Assembly: GCA_963708205.1 (NCBI GenBank)
Contig: OY970196.1
Location: forward strand, 1,302,001 to 1,366,000
DNA from: CAVYTF01 sp963708205
GTDB lineage: Bacteria; Bacteroidota; Bacteroidia; Chitinophagales; Chitinophagaceae
DNA: 64,000 bases
Reading direction: 5' to 3'
The translations under genes were made by a program, and so were the position numbers. Shown one piece after another: positions 43,141 through 51,371 of the stretch; the stretch's first letter is position 1, and every line of letters starts with the position of its first letter. The notes under the pieces were generated by a model. It was given only the letters and a program-made list of their open reading frames with translations. It searched no databases and was not told where the DNA came from.

Positions 43141-44115
43141 TTACCAACCAAGCAAATAAGCAAATATCAACGGAGCAACAATTGTTGCATCGCTCTCTAC
43201 AATAAACTTTGGCGTGTGTATGTCGAGCTTGCCCCAGGTTATTTTTTCGTTGGGAACTGCGCCGCTGTAACTGCCGTAAGATGTAGTGCTGTCGCTGATC
43301 TGGCAGAAATAACTCCAGAAGGGAACGTCGTGCCATTCCAGATCCTGGTACATCATCGGTACCACGCAGATCGGGAAATCTCCGGCAATGCCACCCCCGA
43401 TCTGGAAGAAACCAACGCCTTTTCCGGATGAATTTTTTCTATACCAATCGCTTAGTTCGATCATGTATTCGATGCCGCTTTTCATAGTGCCGGTTTTCAG
43501 TTCGCCTTTGATGCAGTAAGAAGCAAAGATGTTTCCCATCGTACTGTCTTCCCAGCCGGGAACGACGATCGGAATATTTTTTTCTGCGGCAGCGAGCATC
43601 CAGCTGTTTTTTTTATCTATCTCATAATATTGTTCAAGCACGCCGCTCAATAACATTTTATACATGTATTCATGCGGAAAATATCGCTCGCCTTTTGCTT
43701 CTGCATCTTTCCATATTTTATGAATGTGTTGTTGAATTCTGCGGAACGCTTCCTCTTCAGGAATGCAGGTGTCGGTGACGCGGTTATAATGATTTTCCAA
43801 CAAATCCCACTCTTCCTTGGGACTTAAATCGCGGTAATTCGGTACGCGCTTGTAATGAGAATGGGCAACGAGATTCATAATGTCTTCTTCCAAATTTGCG
43901 CCGGTGCAACTGATGATCTGTACCTTGTCCTGCCGGATCATTTCTGCGAAAGAAATTCCTAACTCCGCAGTACTCATGGCGCCTGCAAGTGACACAAGCA
44001 TTTTGCCACCTTCGAGCAAATGCGTTTCATAACCTTTGGCTGCATCAATGAGTGCTGCTGCATTGAAGTGACGGTAATGATGTAAAATAAATTCGGAAAC
44101 AGGACCTTTATTCAT
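43141..44115 (-). CDS. Deoxyhypusine synthase family protein
   Basis: This 324-residue protein is recognised by the deoxyhypusine-synthase fold: LVSLAGAMSTAELGISFAEM, IISCTGANLEEDIMNLV, IVVPGWEDSTMGNIFASY, GVGFFQIGGGIAGDFPI, and the C-terminal ITWGKLDIHTPKFIVESDA, whose Lys296 corresponds to the catalytic lysine. In eukaryotes and archaea the enzyme modifies eIF5A; bacteria lack that target, and bacterial members are thought to act on polyamines, possibly making homospermidine-like products. The natural substrate here is unknown. A near-match promoter (TACCTTCG, 44134-44141, minus) precedes it. A repeat element follows its stop. Confidence 0.86.
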   Translation of the reverse strand: MNKGPVSEFILHHYRHFNAAALIDAAKGYETHLLEGGKMLVSLAGAMSTAELGISFAEMIRQDKVQIISCTGANLEEDIMNLVAHSHYKRVPNYRDLSPKEEWDLLENHYNRVTDTCIPEEEAFRRIQQHIHKIWKDAEAKGERYFPHEYMYKMLLSGVLEQYYEIDKKNSWMLAAAEKNIPIVVPGWEDSTMGNIFASYCIKGELKTGTMKSGIEYMIELSDWYRKNSSGKGVGFFQIGGGIAGDFPICVVPMMYQDLEWHDVPFWSYFCQISDSTTSYGSYSGAVPNEKITWGKLDIHTPKFIVESDATIVAPLIFAYLLGW

Positions 44116-44164
44116 GCTGAATATTTTTGGGTGCGAAGGTAATTTTTTTGAAAGGAATTAAATT

Positions 44165-44196
44165 AAAAAAACCCGCAACTCTTTCGTGAAGCGGGT
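44165..44196 (-). terminator. Orphan rho-independent terminator
   Basis: On the minus strand the stem ACCCGC/GCGGGT encloses a 14-nt loop and runs into seven T residues (GCGGGTTTTTTTAATTT). It lies upstream of the DHS-like gene and its likely promoter. The only annotated gene further along, at 44469, runs the other way, so this terminator has no known transcript to end. Confidence 0.8.
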
Positions 44197-44210
44197 AGAA
44201 ATTATGAAAC

Positions 44211-44315
44211 AGTAGCATCATCCGATATTACGAAGAACTTCTAGGGCATTGTGAAGAACTTTGAGGGAATTACCATCAACTTTGAAGTAATTTGCGGAAG
44301 CTCTGAGAATAAGAT
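44211..44315. repeat. Degenerate tandem repeat with 21-bp period
   Basis: Five units of 21 bp can be laid head to tail. Examples are GAAGAACTTCTAGGGCATTG plus T at 44232-44252 and GAAGAACTTTGAGGGAATTA plus C at 44253-44273, with weaker units on both sides. The second unit ends in GAGGGAATTAC, close to GAAGGAATTAC in the 8246-8476 array. It occupies part of a 353-bp gap with no gene that I can support. The rest of that gap (44316-44468) shows nothing else I can name. Confidence 0.6.
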
Positions 44316-44468
44316 TAATTCTTATAAAGAAAACATGTGACCACTGAACAATTTGCAGCCAGATGAACTACACAATGAACGATTAATAAGTGCTTAAAAC
44401 ATTTTGGTGAGAGAATATTATCATTTTTGTCTCGTTAATTTTATCAATCAAAGTCCAAAATATTTACT

Positions 44469-45737
44469 ATGAAAGATTTTTACAAATCGCTTCTCTTATT
44501 GCTTTTGCCAATTATTGCAAACGCCCAAACTCCCGGCGAATTTATTTTACGCTCGGTTTTAATTAACCCGCCACAACAGGTAAATGGTTATCAATATGTA
44601 GAAATTGCAGGTCCTGAAACACTGCCTCTTTCAAACATATGGTTTATAGAAATTGATGGGCACGCAGGAAGTACGGGCAAAATAGATATTGCAATTAACC
44701 TAAGCGCTTATTCAACCGGCGGTAATGGTTTATTACTTATTCGTGATGCTGCAACTGTATTGAAGCCACCACCTGATGCCCCGACCCAGGTCGTTGTTCA
44801 CGACTTTAATCCTGATCTCTCAAACCAGTCTGCAACATTTGCCTTGGTAACAAATTTTACCGGCGCAGTCGGTGATGATGTTGATAATAATAATGATGGT
44901 GTATTGAATAAAAATGTTCCCTGGGGAACTGTCATTACTGCTGTTGGCATATCAGATGGAAGTGCAGGAAATTTTAGTTACGGGCAAGCCTTATCACCCT
45001 ATTTCGGCACAAATATTCCTGCTTACGGCAATCAAGGTTATGATGGTTTTGTTCAGTTCAATAACCAATATTATGGTTTTGATATAAATCCGCAAAGTCC
45101 GGCTGGCGGCATATACCAAATAGATTCTGCATGGGATACTTATGACAGGGAAAATACTTTTATCGAGGCAGGAAAAACATTGAGTCCGGGCAGAACAGAT
45201 GCGGCTTTGCCTGTGAACCTGTTATCTTTTAATGCTTCGCTTGAAAATGAAGACGTATTTTTGAATTGGTCGTCTGCGGCTGTAAATATGAATGAATATA
45301 CAATTGAAAGAAGTGCAGATGCAGTGAACTTCAGCTTGCTTACTTCTATTGCAGCAAAAACGAATGCAGGCATTCAACAATATAGTTATACCGATTATGC
45401 AGCAAAAAATCCTGTACTTTTTTATCGTTTGAAAATGACGGATAAAAGCGGAATTATTTCTTATAGTCCTGTTTTAAAAATAAATATTTCATCCGGCACT
45501 GCACTTTCAGCTTACCCAAATCCGGTTGAGAAAAATATCATTATCACACATAAAAATGCACAAAGCGGTGCAGTTGTGAGGATATTATCGCTTAATGGAA
45601 ATTTGCTTCAGTTAATTCCTGCGCAACTAAACACCACTCAAACAAGTATTGATGTTTCAAAATATGTACAGGGAACTTATTTAATTCAATTTATAAACGC
45701 AAGCAATAAAGAGTCTTTATTATTCATAAAAAAATAA
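44469..45737 (+). CDS. Secreted T9SS protein with lamin-tail-like domain
   Basis: This 422-residue exported protein has a signal peptide (SLLLLLLPIIANAQ, cleavage near residue 20). The first 200 residues look like a lamin-tail (LTD) domain, with ILRSVLINPPQQVNGYQYVE, then NIWFIEIDGH and GNGLLLIRDAAT. A linker and a fibronectin-like strand set follow (LPVNLLSFNASLENEDVFL, NEYTIERSADAVNF). The last 75 residues form a T9SS type A sorting domain (LSAYPNPVEKNIII ... GTYLIQFINASNKES). It should be released or attached at the surface. Function is unknown. A terminator follows closely. Confidence 0.85.
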   Translation: MKDFYKSLLLLLLPIIANAQTPGEFILRSVLINPPQQVNGYQYVEIAGPETLPLSNIWFIEIDGHAGSTGKIDIAINLSAYSTGGNGLLLIRDAATVLKPPPDAPTQVVVHDFNPDLSNQSATFALVTNFTGAVGDDVDNNNDGVLNKNVPWGTVITAVGISDGSAGNFSYGQALSPYFGTNIPAYGNQGYDGFVQFNNQYYGFDINPQSPAGGIYQIDSAWDTYDRENTFIEAGKTLSPGRTDAALPVNLLSFNASLENEDVFLNWSSAAVNMNEYTIERSADAVNFSLLTSIAAKTNAGIQQYSYTDYAAKNPVLFYRLKMTDKSGIISYSPVLKINISSGTALSAYPNPVEKNIIITHKNAQSGAVVRILSLNGNLLQLIPAQLNTTQTSIDVSKYVQGTYLIQFINASNKESLLFIKK

Positions 45738-45761
45738 AAACGCAAACAAACATTTATGATG

Positions 45762-45787
45762 AAAAGGCTCCTAAAAAAGGGGCTTTT
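45762..45787 (+). terminator. Rho-independent terminator of the T9SS/LTD gene
   Basis: The stem AAAAGGCTCC pairs with GGGGCTTTTT (two G-T wobbles) around TAAAAAA, and the T run serves as the U tract. It reaches to the base before the rpe stop codon, so the two genes share almost no gap. Confidence 0.75.
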
Positions 45788-46438
45788 TCATTTAGCGTTT
45801 TTCAGTTTCCTTATCACCTCAGCCGGATCCTGCGCATTAAAAACTGTACTTCCGGCAACAAGCACATCACCGCCCGCTAATACAATGGCACTAACATTTT
45901 CAAGCGTTACGCCACCATCAACTTCTATCAAAATACTGCTCTGTTTTTCATCTATTAATTTGCGTAATGCTTTTATTTTTTCTATTGTGTGAGGAATAAA
46001 TTTTTGACCGCCAAAACCGGGATTTACACTCATCATACAAACAATATCAATATCATTCAAAACATCTTTCAAAAAATCAACAGGTGTATGAGGATTAATG
46101 GCAACTCCCGCTTTAATCCCTAAACTTTTTATTTGCTCAATGTTTCTGTGCAGGTGCGGGCAAGCTTCAATATGCACGATCAAATGATCAGCACCTGCCT
46201 TCTTAAAGTCCTCTGCATATTTTCCCGGCTCTTTTATCATCAAATGCACATCAAAAGGTTTTGTTGTAGTCTTGCGCATTTGCTCAATTATTGAAAAGCC
46301 AAAACTTATATTCGGAACAAATCTTCCGTCCATCACATCAAGATGAAACCAATCTGCTTCGCTGTTGTTGAGCATGTCGCATTCTTTTTGCAGTTCCAAA
46401 AAATTGCATGCTAATAAAGATGGAGCTATGATCGGCAT
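45788..46438 (-). CDS. rpe: Ribulose-phosphate 3-epimerase
   Basis: This 216-residue TIM-barrel enzyme interconverts ribulose 5-phosphate and xylulose 5-phosphate in the pentose phosphate pathway. Motifs are IAPSLLACNF at the N-terminus, WFHLDVMDGRFVPNISFG with metal-binding His and Asp, FDVHLMIKEPGKY, VCMMSVNPGFGGQKFIP and LIEVDGGVTLENV. The length is standard. It lies 33 bp downstream of the TPR lipoprotein gene on the same strand, so the two may share a transcript. Confidence 0.96.
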   Translation of the reverse strand: MPIIAPSLLACNFLELQKECDMLNNSEADWFHLDVMDGRFVPNISFGFSIIEQMRKTTTKPFDVHLMIKEPGKYAEDFKKAGADHLIVHIEACPHLHRNIEQIKSLGIKAGVAINPHTPVDFLKDVLNDIDIVCMMSVNPGFGGQKFIPHTIEKIKALRKLIDEKQSSILIEVDGGVTLENVSAIVLAGGDVLVAGSTVFNAQDPAEVIRKLKNAK

Positions 46439-46471
46439 TTGATTTTATGATTTTAAATTTTATAAAAATAA

Positions 46472-47296
46472 CTATTCTGCACCAAGTCTTTTTAAACCAT
46501 CATGCGCTTCTTTTATTGTTTTATCCAAACTTAAAGATTGTTTGAAACGCAATACGGCACTGTCTTTCACGCCCATCATTTCATAGCAGCGCGCCATCCA
46601 GTAATACGAATCAGGAAAAAGATTATCAACAGACGAAGCAAAACGAAACACCTCCAAAGCCTGCGGATATTTTTTTTCATCAAAATAAATCAATCCTTTT
46701 TCTATGTAGGCTTCCATATAAGTAAAATCATTACTGATGCATTCATCAAATAATTCCAAAGCTTTATCGCGATGCAAAGTTCTTGCATAAAAAACTCCCG
46801 CAATAAAATCACAATGCGCATCATATTCTTTGCCCAAGCCAAGATCGATCACGCGGTTGCAAATCATAAGGCTTCGCGGATTTCCCTGCTCTGCATATAA
46901 ATTTGCAATGCTCAATAATGCATCGGGCGATGGATAAATTTTTGCAGCATGCGAATAACTTTCAATTGCATGAATGGTGTCGCTGTTATGTTGAAAAAAT
47001 TGGCCTTCTGCAAACCAAAAACCATAATTCATAGAATCTTTTTGCAAAAGCGTATCCATTTGTGCAAGCGCATTTTTATAAGCACCAATGCTGTCAAACG
47101 CTTGCGCCACCTGCATTCTAAGACTTTCGCTGTCCCGATGGTTTTTTATTTGTTCCTGCAGATTAAGAATCACTTCAGGAAATGGAGTTGCTGTTTCGGT
47201 TGTTGAATTTGCATGTAAACTTTTATTTTCGTTCTCATTGTTGCAAGCTATAAGCGCAAGAATACCTGCGAAAAGAATTAAAAGCTTTTGCTTCAT
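46472..47296 (-). CDS. TPR-repeat lipoprotein
   Basis: This 274-residue protein is taken to start at the ATG at 47294-47296, which opens a lipoprotein signal (LLILFAGILALIAC, Cys18). An upstream frame extension of 33 residues has no signal peptide and crosses the promoter. Several tetratricopeptide repeats follow (AQMDTLLQKDSMNYGFWFAE, HAIESYSHAAKIYPSPDALL, KALELFDECISNDFTYMEAY, AVLRFKQSLSLDKTIKEAHD). TPR lipoproteins act as scaffolds at the membrane; no specific partner is apparent. A TATTTTTG element ends five bases before the ATG, so the mRNA may be leaderless. Confidence 0.82.
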   Translation of the reverse strand: MKQKLLILFAGILALIACNNENENKSLHANSTTETATPFPEVILNLQEQIKNHRDSESLRMQVAQAFDSIGAYKNALAQMDTLLQKDSMNYGFWFAEGQFFQHNSDTIHAIESYSHAAKIYPSPDALLSIANLYAEQGNPRSLMICNRVIDLGLGKEYDAHCDFIAGVFYARTLHRDKALELFDECISNDFTYMEAYIEKGLIYFDEKKYPQALEVFRFASSVDNLFPDSYYWMARCYEMMGVKDSAVLRFKQSLSLDKTIKEAHDGLKRLGAE

Positions 47297-47300
47297 CACA

Positions 47301-47308
47301 CAAAAATA
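47301..47308 (-). promoter_or_regulatory. -7 element TATTTTTG of the TPR lipoprotein gene
   Basis: On the minus strand this is a perfect TAnnTTTG. Only four bases separate it from the ATG at 47296, so a leaderless start is likely if the element is used. No TTG is seen at normal -33 spacing. Confidence 0.4.
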
Positions 47309-47337
47309 ATCATTGCAATTAATTATAGTTGTTAGAA

Positions 47338-47365
47338 TTGATGCCTGTATAATTTCATAGTTTTG
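47338..47365 (+). promoter_or_regulatory. Promoter of the 47401 gene (TTG-N17-TAGTTTTG)
   Basis: A TTG at 47338-47340 and TAGTTTTG at 47358-47365 are 17 bp apart, at the short end of the allowed range. Transcription would start near 47371, giving a 30-nt leader. Confidence 0.55.
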
Positions 47366-47400
47366 ATTTTTATTTTTAGTAAAATTTTCAACCATCTTTT

Positions 47401-47868
47401 ATGTACAACGTTTCCGTTATTGTTCACAGTTTGCTGCGATGGATTATTTTAATCTTGTTAGTTGTAAATATTCTCCGCCATTTTTCTGCAATAAATAAAC
47501 CTTTCACATCGCTTGATAAAAAGCTTGGGCTGTGGTTAATGATTAGCGCACACATCACGCTGCTGTTGGGTTTATACCAATATTTTTCCGGAGACTATGG
47601 TTACAATTTTATTCAGAGCTTAGGTTTTGCTGCTGTGATGAAAAATGACGCAGCAAGATTTTGGGCAGTTGAACATATTTTAGGAATGGTGATCGCAATT
47701 GTTTTTATTACAATTGGCAAAGGAATTTCTAAGAAAAATATTTCAGACAAAGCAAAACATACACGGACTGCATGGTTGTTCTTAATTGCACTTATCATTA
47801 TTATCGCATGCATTCCATGGCCTGGCAGAGATGGCGTTGGCAGACCTTTGCTGCCTTCTGTGCATTAA
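47401..47868 (+). CDS. Four-helix membrane protein, possibly cytochrome b-like
   Basis: This 155-residue membrane protein has four hydrophobic helices (about residues 9-27, 43-60, 85-107 and 123-140). Histidines occur in or near helices (SVIVHSLLRW, LMISAHITLLLG, WAVEHILGM), a pattern like small b-type cytochromes or DUF420-type proteins, but heme binding is only a guess. The conserved-looking tail CIPWPGRDGVGRPLLP is notable. I do not recognise a named family. It is divergent from the TPR lipoprotein gene, and a dispersed repeat element follows its stop. Confidence 0.75.
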   Translation: MYNVSVIVHSLLRWIILILLVVNILRHFSAINKPFTSLDKKLGLWLMISAHITLLLGLYQYFSGDYGYNFIQSLGFAAVMKNDAARFWAVEHILGMVIAIVFITIGKGISKKNISDKAKHTRTAWLFLIALIIIIACIPWPGRDGVGRPLLPSVH

Positions 47869-47885
47869 ATAATTAAAAAGTTTTT

Positions 47886-47942
47886 AATACCAGCTACAGT
47901 TTTTCATAGCATCATCGTTGCGTCGCAATCCTTTCATCGTTC
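47886..47942 (-). repeat. Dispersed 3'-end element, copy C
   Basis: The inverted core at 47899-47938 is identical over 40 bp to copy B. The plus strand shows AATACC at 47886-47891, the inverted tail, 17 bases after the stop of the 47401 gene. It lies in the convergent gap before the phosphoesterase stop at 48014. Confidence 0.9.
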
Positions 47943-48013
47943 GGTAATGCTGTTGAGCTTTGGTTTCAATTTTATAAATGCTTTTTTATTAAAAAACTTT
48001 TGAATCTCAATTA

Positions 48014-48517
48014 TTAAATCTTCAAATCATTTTTCAACTCAATCACTTCACAATTCTTCATTTCTTTTCCATCAATCACAAATCGAATAATCGTTCTAAC
48101 CTTTTGCCATCCTTGCTTTCCGGCTGCGCCGGGATTCATGTGAAGACAATTCAATTCATTGTCAAAAATGATTTTTAAAATATGTGAATGCCCGCTGATA
48201 AATAATTGAATCTTTTCTTTTGCTATAATTTCTTTCATGCCTTGTGCATATTTTTTTGGATAACCGCCAATGTGTTTCATCATCACTTTTACATCCTCAC
48301 ATTTAAAAATAGTTTGTTCAGGATAAATGCTGCGAATGTCTTGCCCGTCAATATTTCCATACACACCACGCAAAGGTTTAAAATCGCTTAATCTTTTTGC
48401 AAGTTCTAAATTTCCAAAATCGCCTGCATGCCATATTTCGTCGCAGTTTGAAAAATGTTTGAAGAGATTTTCATCAAGATAATTATGTGTGTCTGATAGT
48501 AAGCCAATTCTTGTCAT
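48014..48517 (-). CDS. Metallophosphoesterase (YfcE/MJ0936 type)
   Basis: This 167-residue protein has the calcineurin-like phosphoesterase motifs: GLLSDTHNYLDE near the N-terminus, EIWHAGDFGN, LRGVYGNIDGQDIR, MMKHIGGYPKKYAQG and LFISGHSHILK with LHMNPGAAG. These bind two metals and hydrolyse phosphodiesters or nucleotides; the actual substrate is unknown. The start is put at the ATG at 48515-48517, since the upstream extension in the frame would cross the hmgA promoter and start. It is divergent from hmgA with 46 bp between start codons. Confidence 0.88.
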   Translation of the reverse strand: MTRIGLLSDTHNYLDENLFKHFSNCDEIWHAGDFGNLELAKRLSDFKPLRGVYGNIDGQDIRSIYPEQTIFKCEDVKVMMKHIGGYPKKYAQGMKEIIAKEKIQLFISGHSHILKIIFDNELNCLHMNPGAAGKQGWQKVRTIIRFVIDGKEMKNCEVIELKNDLKI

Positions 48518-48542
48518 GATGGAAAGATAATTTGTAAATTTG
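48511..48542 (+). promoter_or_regulatory. Promoter of the homogentisate dioxygenase gene (TTG-N21-TAAATTTG)
   Basis: A TTG at 48511-48513 and a perfect TAAATTTG at 48535-48542 are 21 bp apart. The start point is expected near 48548, 16 bases before the ATG at 48564. The -33 box overlaps the start codon of the divergent phosphoesterase gene. Confidence 0.68.
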
Positions 48543-48563
48543 TGTTTCAACGATTGTACCAAC

Positions 48564-49721
48564 ATGCCTTATTATCACAGATTAGGAACAGTGCCGCACA
48601 AGCGTCACACGCAGTTTCAACAACCCGATGGAAGTTTATATTCCGAGCAATTATTTTCAACAGAAGGTTTCAGCAGCGACTCATCTTTATTGTATCATTC
48701 CCATCCACCGACGGTAATCATTCACACAGAAGAACCTTATGATATTTCCCCAAAAATTGCTGAAGAAAAAATGCTGAAGCATCGCAGCTTTGAAGGCTTC
48801 AAAGTCAACCCGGCAAAGGATTACATTGAAAGCAGGAAAGCGGTTTTGGTGAACAATGATTGCCATATTTCACTGGCTGCGCCGCAGCAAAGCATGACAG
48901 ATTATTTCTACAAAAATGCAGATGCTGATGAAATGATATTTGTGCATGAAGGCAGCGGAAAATTTTTATCTCAGTACGGAGAAATACCTTTTGGCTATGG
49001 CGATTACATTATGATTCCGCGCGGAACAATTTATCAAATGCATTTTGATAATGATAAAAACCGTTTGTTCATTGTTGAAAGTTTTTCACCCATTCATTTT
49101 CCAAAAAAATATGTCAGCCGCAATGGGCAACTCATGGAAAATTCGCCTTACTGTGAACGCGATATCAAACCGCCGATCTCTTTAAAAACAATGAATGAGA
49201 AAGGCGATTTTGTGATAAAAACAAAAAAGAGCGGGCGCATGTATCACATCCATTATGGCTTTCATCCTTTCGATGTTATCGGATGGGACGGCTGCTGTTA
49301 TCCTTACGCATTCAGCATTCACGACTTTGAACCGATCACCGGAAGAGTGCACCAGCCGCCACCTGTGCACCAGACTTTTGAAGCGCACAATTTTGTGGTT
49401 TGCAGTTTTGTGCCGCGCCTTTTTGATTATCATCCGTTGTCAATTCCGGCGCCGTACAATCACAGCAATATAGACAGCGATGAAGTTATTTATTATGTTG
49501 ACGGAGATTTTATGAGCCGCAAAAATGTTACACGCGGCATGATCACTTTGCATCCCGGCGGCATTCCACATGGGCCACATCCGGGCGCTGTGCAAAAAAG
49601 TATCGGAGCAAAAGAAACAAAAGAATTAGCAGTGATGGTTGATACGTTTCATCCGCTGAAACTCACTGTTGATGCGCTTTCCATAGAAAATGAAAATTAT
49701 GTAATGAGCTGGGCTGAATAA
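48564..49721 (+). CDS. hmgA: Homogentisate 1,2-dioxygenase
   Basis: This 385-residue non-heme iron enzyme opens the ring of homogentisate in tyrosine/phenylalanine breakdown. It starts with MPYYHRLGTVPHKRHTQFQQ at ATG 48564; a TTG-initiated extension falls in the promoter. The cupin core shows FVHEGSGKFLSQYGEIPFGY, GDYIMIPRGTIYQM, CSFVPRLFDYHPLSIPAPYN, and HSNIDSDEVIYYVDGDF with likely iron ligands. The C-terminal signature is GGIPHGPHPG. It is shorter than the human or Pseudomonas enzyme (about 430-445) but typical for the Bacteroidota form. Maleylacetoacetate isomerase and fumarylacetoacetase are not in this window. Confidence 0.94.
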   Translation: MPYYHRLGTVPHKRHTQFQQPDGSLYSEQLFSTEGFSSDSSLLYHSHPPTVIIHTEEPYDISPKIAEEKMLKHRSFEGFKVNPAKDYIESRKAVLVNNDCHISLAAPQQSMTDYFYKNADADEMIFVHEGSGKFLSQYGEIPFGYGDYIMIPRGTIYQMHFDNDKNRLFIVESFSPIHFPKKYVSRNGQLMENSPYCERDIKPPISLKTMNEKGDFVIKTKKSGRMYHIHYGFHPFDVIGWDGCCYPYAFSIHDFEPITGRVHQPPPVHQTFEAHNFVVCSFVPRLFDYHPLSIPAPYNHSNIDSDEVIYYVDGDFMSRKNVTRGMITLHPGGIPHGPHPGAVQKSIGAKETKELAVMVDTFHPLKLTVDALSIENENYVMSWAE

Positions 49722-49748
49722 GAAAAAGCAGCGTTAATTAATATTTAC

Positions 49749-51332
49749 TTATAATTTAAATTTTTCAGGATATGTGTCAATATCGGTTACTCCCAAACCT
49801 TTGCCCGATAAGAAATTTATCTCAAAACCATCATCGAACCAGATTACACTTCTAGGATCAGGAAGTTCTTGTCGGTCTGTGGAAGAACGCTCTAATAGGT
49901 TATATTTTGTGAGCTTATTTGTAGAAAGATCGATTTCAGAATATAATACATTGCCCCAGTTTTTCTTTTTATTAGTTACTGATACGATAGACAACTTTCT
50001 CCCATCCTGAATATGCAAGGATGATGAAATGCCCATCTCAAAATTAAATTCCATTTCTTTTGGAATTATTTGCTCAGAAATTAATTTCATGTCTTTATCA
50101 TAAATAGATACAATCGCATCTCCAGTATAATATTCGGGATGTTGCTGAGAGTAGGACATCATATTTCCAACAATTTCTTCGTAATAAACTTCCTTGAAAA
50201 TAACTACCTCATCTTTTGTATCAACAACATTGACTACTTTCATATTATCCCATTTTTTTGTATCAAGTTTAGTCGCTTCTTTATCCGGCGCAATATAAGA
50301 GGCTTCAGAGGCTTTGCGATAGTTTTTGTCAATTATTACACTTGCTGATGGAGATGTGTTACCTGATGAAGAAAAGTCTAAACGATACACCAATAAATTA
50401 TAATCTTTATCTGAATTGGTGAAGTCAATGCATAAATAAGCAACTGAGTTATCCGTGTTGCTTAGAAAAAGATCAGATGTGAATTCACTTTTATCTTTTG
50501 GTTCAAACACTACATTGTTAGTTCCTAAAAGATTTGATTCGTCAGCATCATATTTTTGAATACTTATATTTTTTTCTCCATCAAAATATGCTACATACAA
50601 TTCACCTTTTTCATTGCTGACACATTGAATTATGCGCATATCTTTCTGCACAGGAAAGTTAATTGTTTTTGCTTCTGAAAGATTTTCTGTAAGGCTAATA
50701 ATTTGAAAACTATCTGTTTTCTCATAGTTTTCCTCAGCTGTTCTGATCATTTTTTCAAGCCCAATGCCATAAAGTGATATCTTAATTTGTTTCTTTTCAA
50801 GTGTAGTACGAACGCCAATCTTTAAATCATTTGCTTTTTCATTTCTTATAAATAATAATTGGGTGAAAACATCATTTCTATAACTAAATAGGAGTTTTGT
50901 TGCAATGATATTACCTGTTAGAGGATCAATAAGTACGCCGGATAGTTGTGATTCTACACCTTTTAATACTTTCACTTTTGGAGTAGTAATTACTAAAAGT
51001 TTATTATGAAATTTTGCTATTGTCAAAGGCACACCTTCGATGTGCGTACTCCATTTTACATTCAGAACATTGTTTATTAATATTACTCCATAATCTTTCT
51101 TTTTATAAACTACCAAGGATGCAATTTCAACGGAAGAGAGTGCTACGCGGCTTAAGTTAAAATCACCTGTTGATTGTTTCATAATCTCAGCATCGTCGGC
51201 CCCCATGCCGCCTGAATATCCAGGAATAATTCGCCAATCTTGCTTATCCAAAAAGGTTTGTGAAGTTTGGCTCAAGCAATGCATAAAAGTTAAAAAAAAT
51301 AAACTGAGAATAAAAAATTTACGTTGCTTCAT
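49749..51332 (-). CDS. Secreted protein of unknown function
   Basis: This 527-residue exported protein has a signal peptide (FFILSLFFLTFMHCLSQ, cleavage near residue 22). The mature part is mostly beta-rich with repeated blocks such as YGVILINNVLNVKWSTHIEG, GVLIDPLTGNIIATKLLFSY, LSEAKTINFPVQKDMRIIQC and QKYDADESNLLGTNN, which suggests a propeller-like or repeat all-beta fold. The C-terminus (GLGVTDIDTYPEKFKL) has no T9SS sorting pattern. I do not recognise the family. It is convergent with hmgA (27 bp) and follows pgk on the same strand after 39 bp, with no terminator seen between. Confidence 0.72.
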   Translation of the reverse strand: MKQRKFFILSLFFLTFMHCLSQTSQTFLDKQDWRIIPGYSGGMGADDAEIMKQSTGDFNLSRVALSSVEIASLVVYKKKDYGVILINNVLNVKWSTHIEGVPLTIAKFHNKLLVITTPKVKVLKGVESQLSGVLIDPLTGNIIATKLLFSYRNDVFTQLLFIRNEKANDLKIGVRTTLEKKQIKISLYGIGLEKMIRTAEENYEKTDSFQIISLTENLSEAKTINFPVQKDMRIIQCVSNEKGELYVAYFDGEKNISIQKYDADESNLLGTNNVVFEPKDKSEFTSDLFLSNTDNSVAYLCIDFTNSDKDYNLLVYRLDFSSSGNTSPSASVIIDKNYRKASEASYIAPDKEATKLDTKKWDNMKVVNVVDTKDEVVIFKEVYYEEIVGNMMSYSQQHPEYYTGDAIVSIYDKDMKLISEQIIPKEMEFNFEMGISSSLHIQDGRKLSIVSVTNKKKNWGNVLYSEIDLSTNKLTKYNLLERSSTDRQELPDPRSVIWFDDGFEINFLSGKGLGVTDIDTYPEKFKL

Positions 51333-51371
51333 GTTTTTTTTATTAAAATTAAAAGAATTATGGAAAACCCC

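Noticed and set aside
44165..44196. Attenuator of the DHS-like gene
   Set aside because: A near-match promoter lies between the hairpin and the gene, so that transcript does not need to cross the hairpin.
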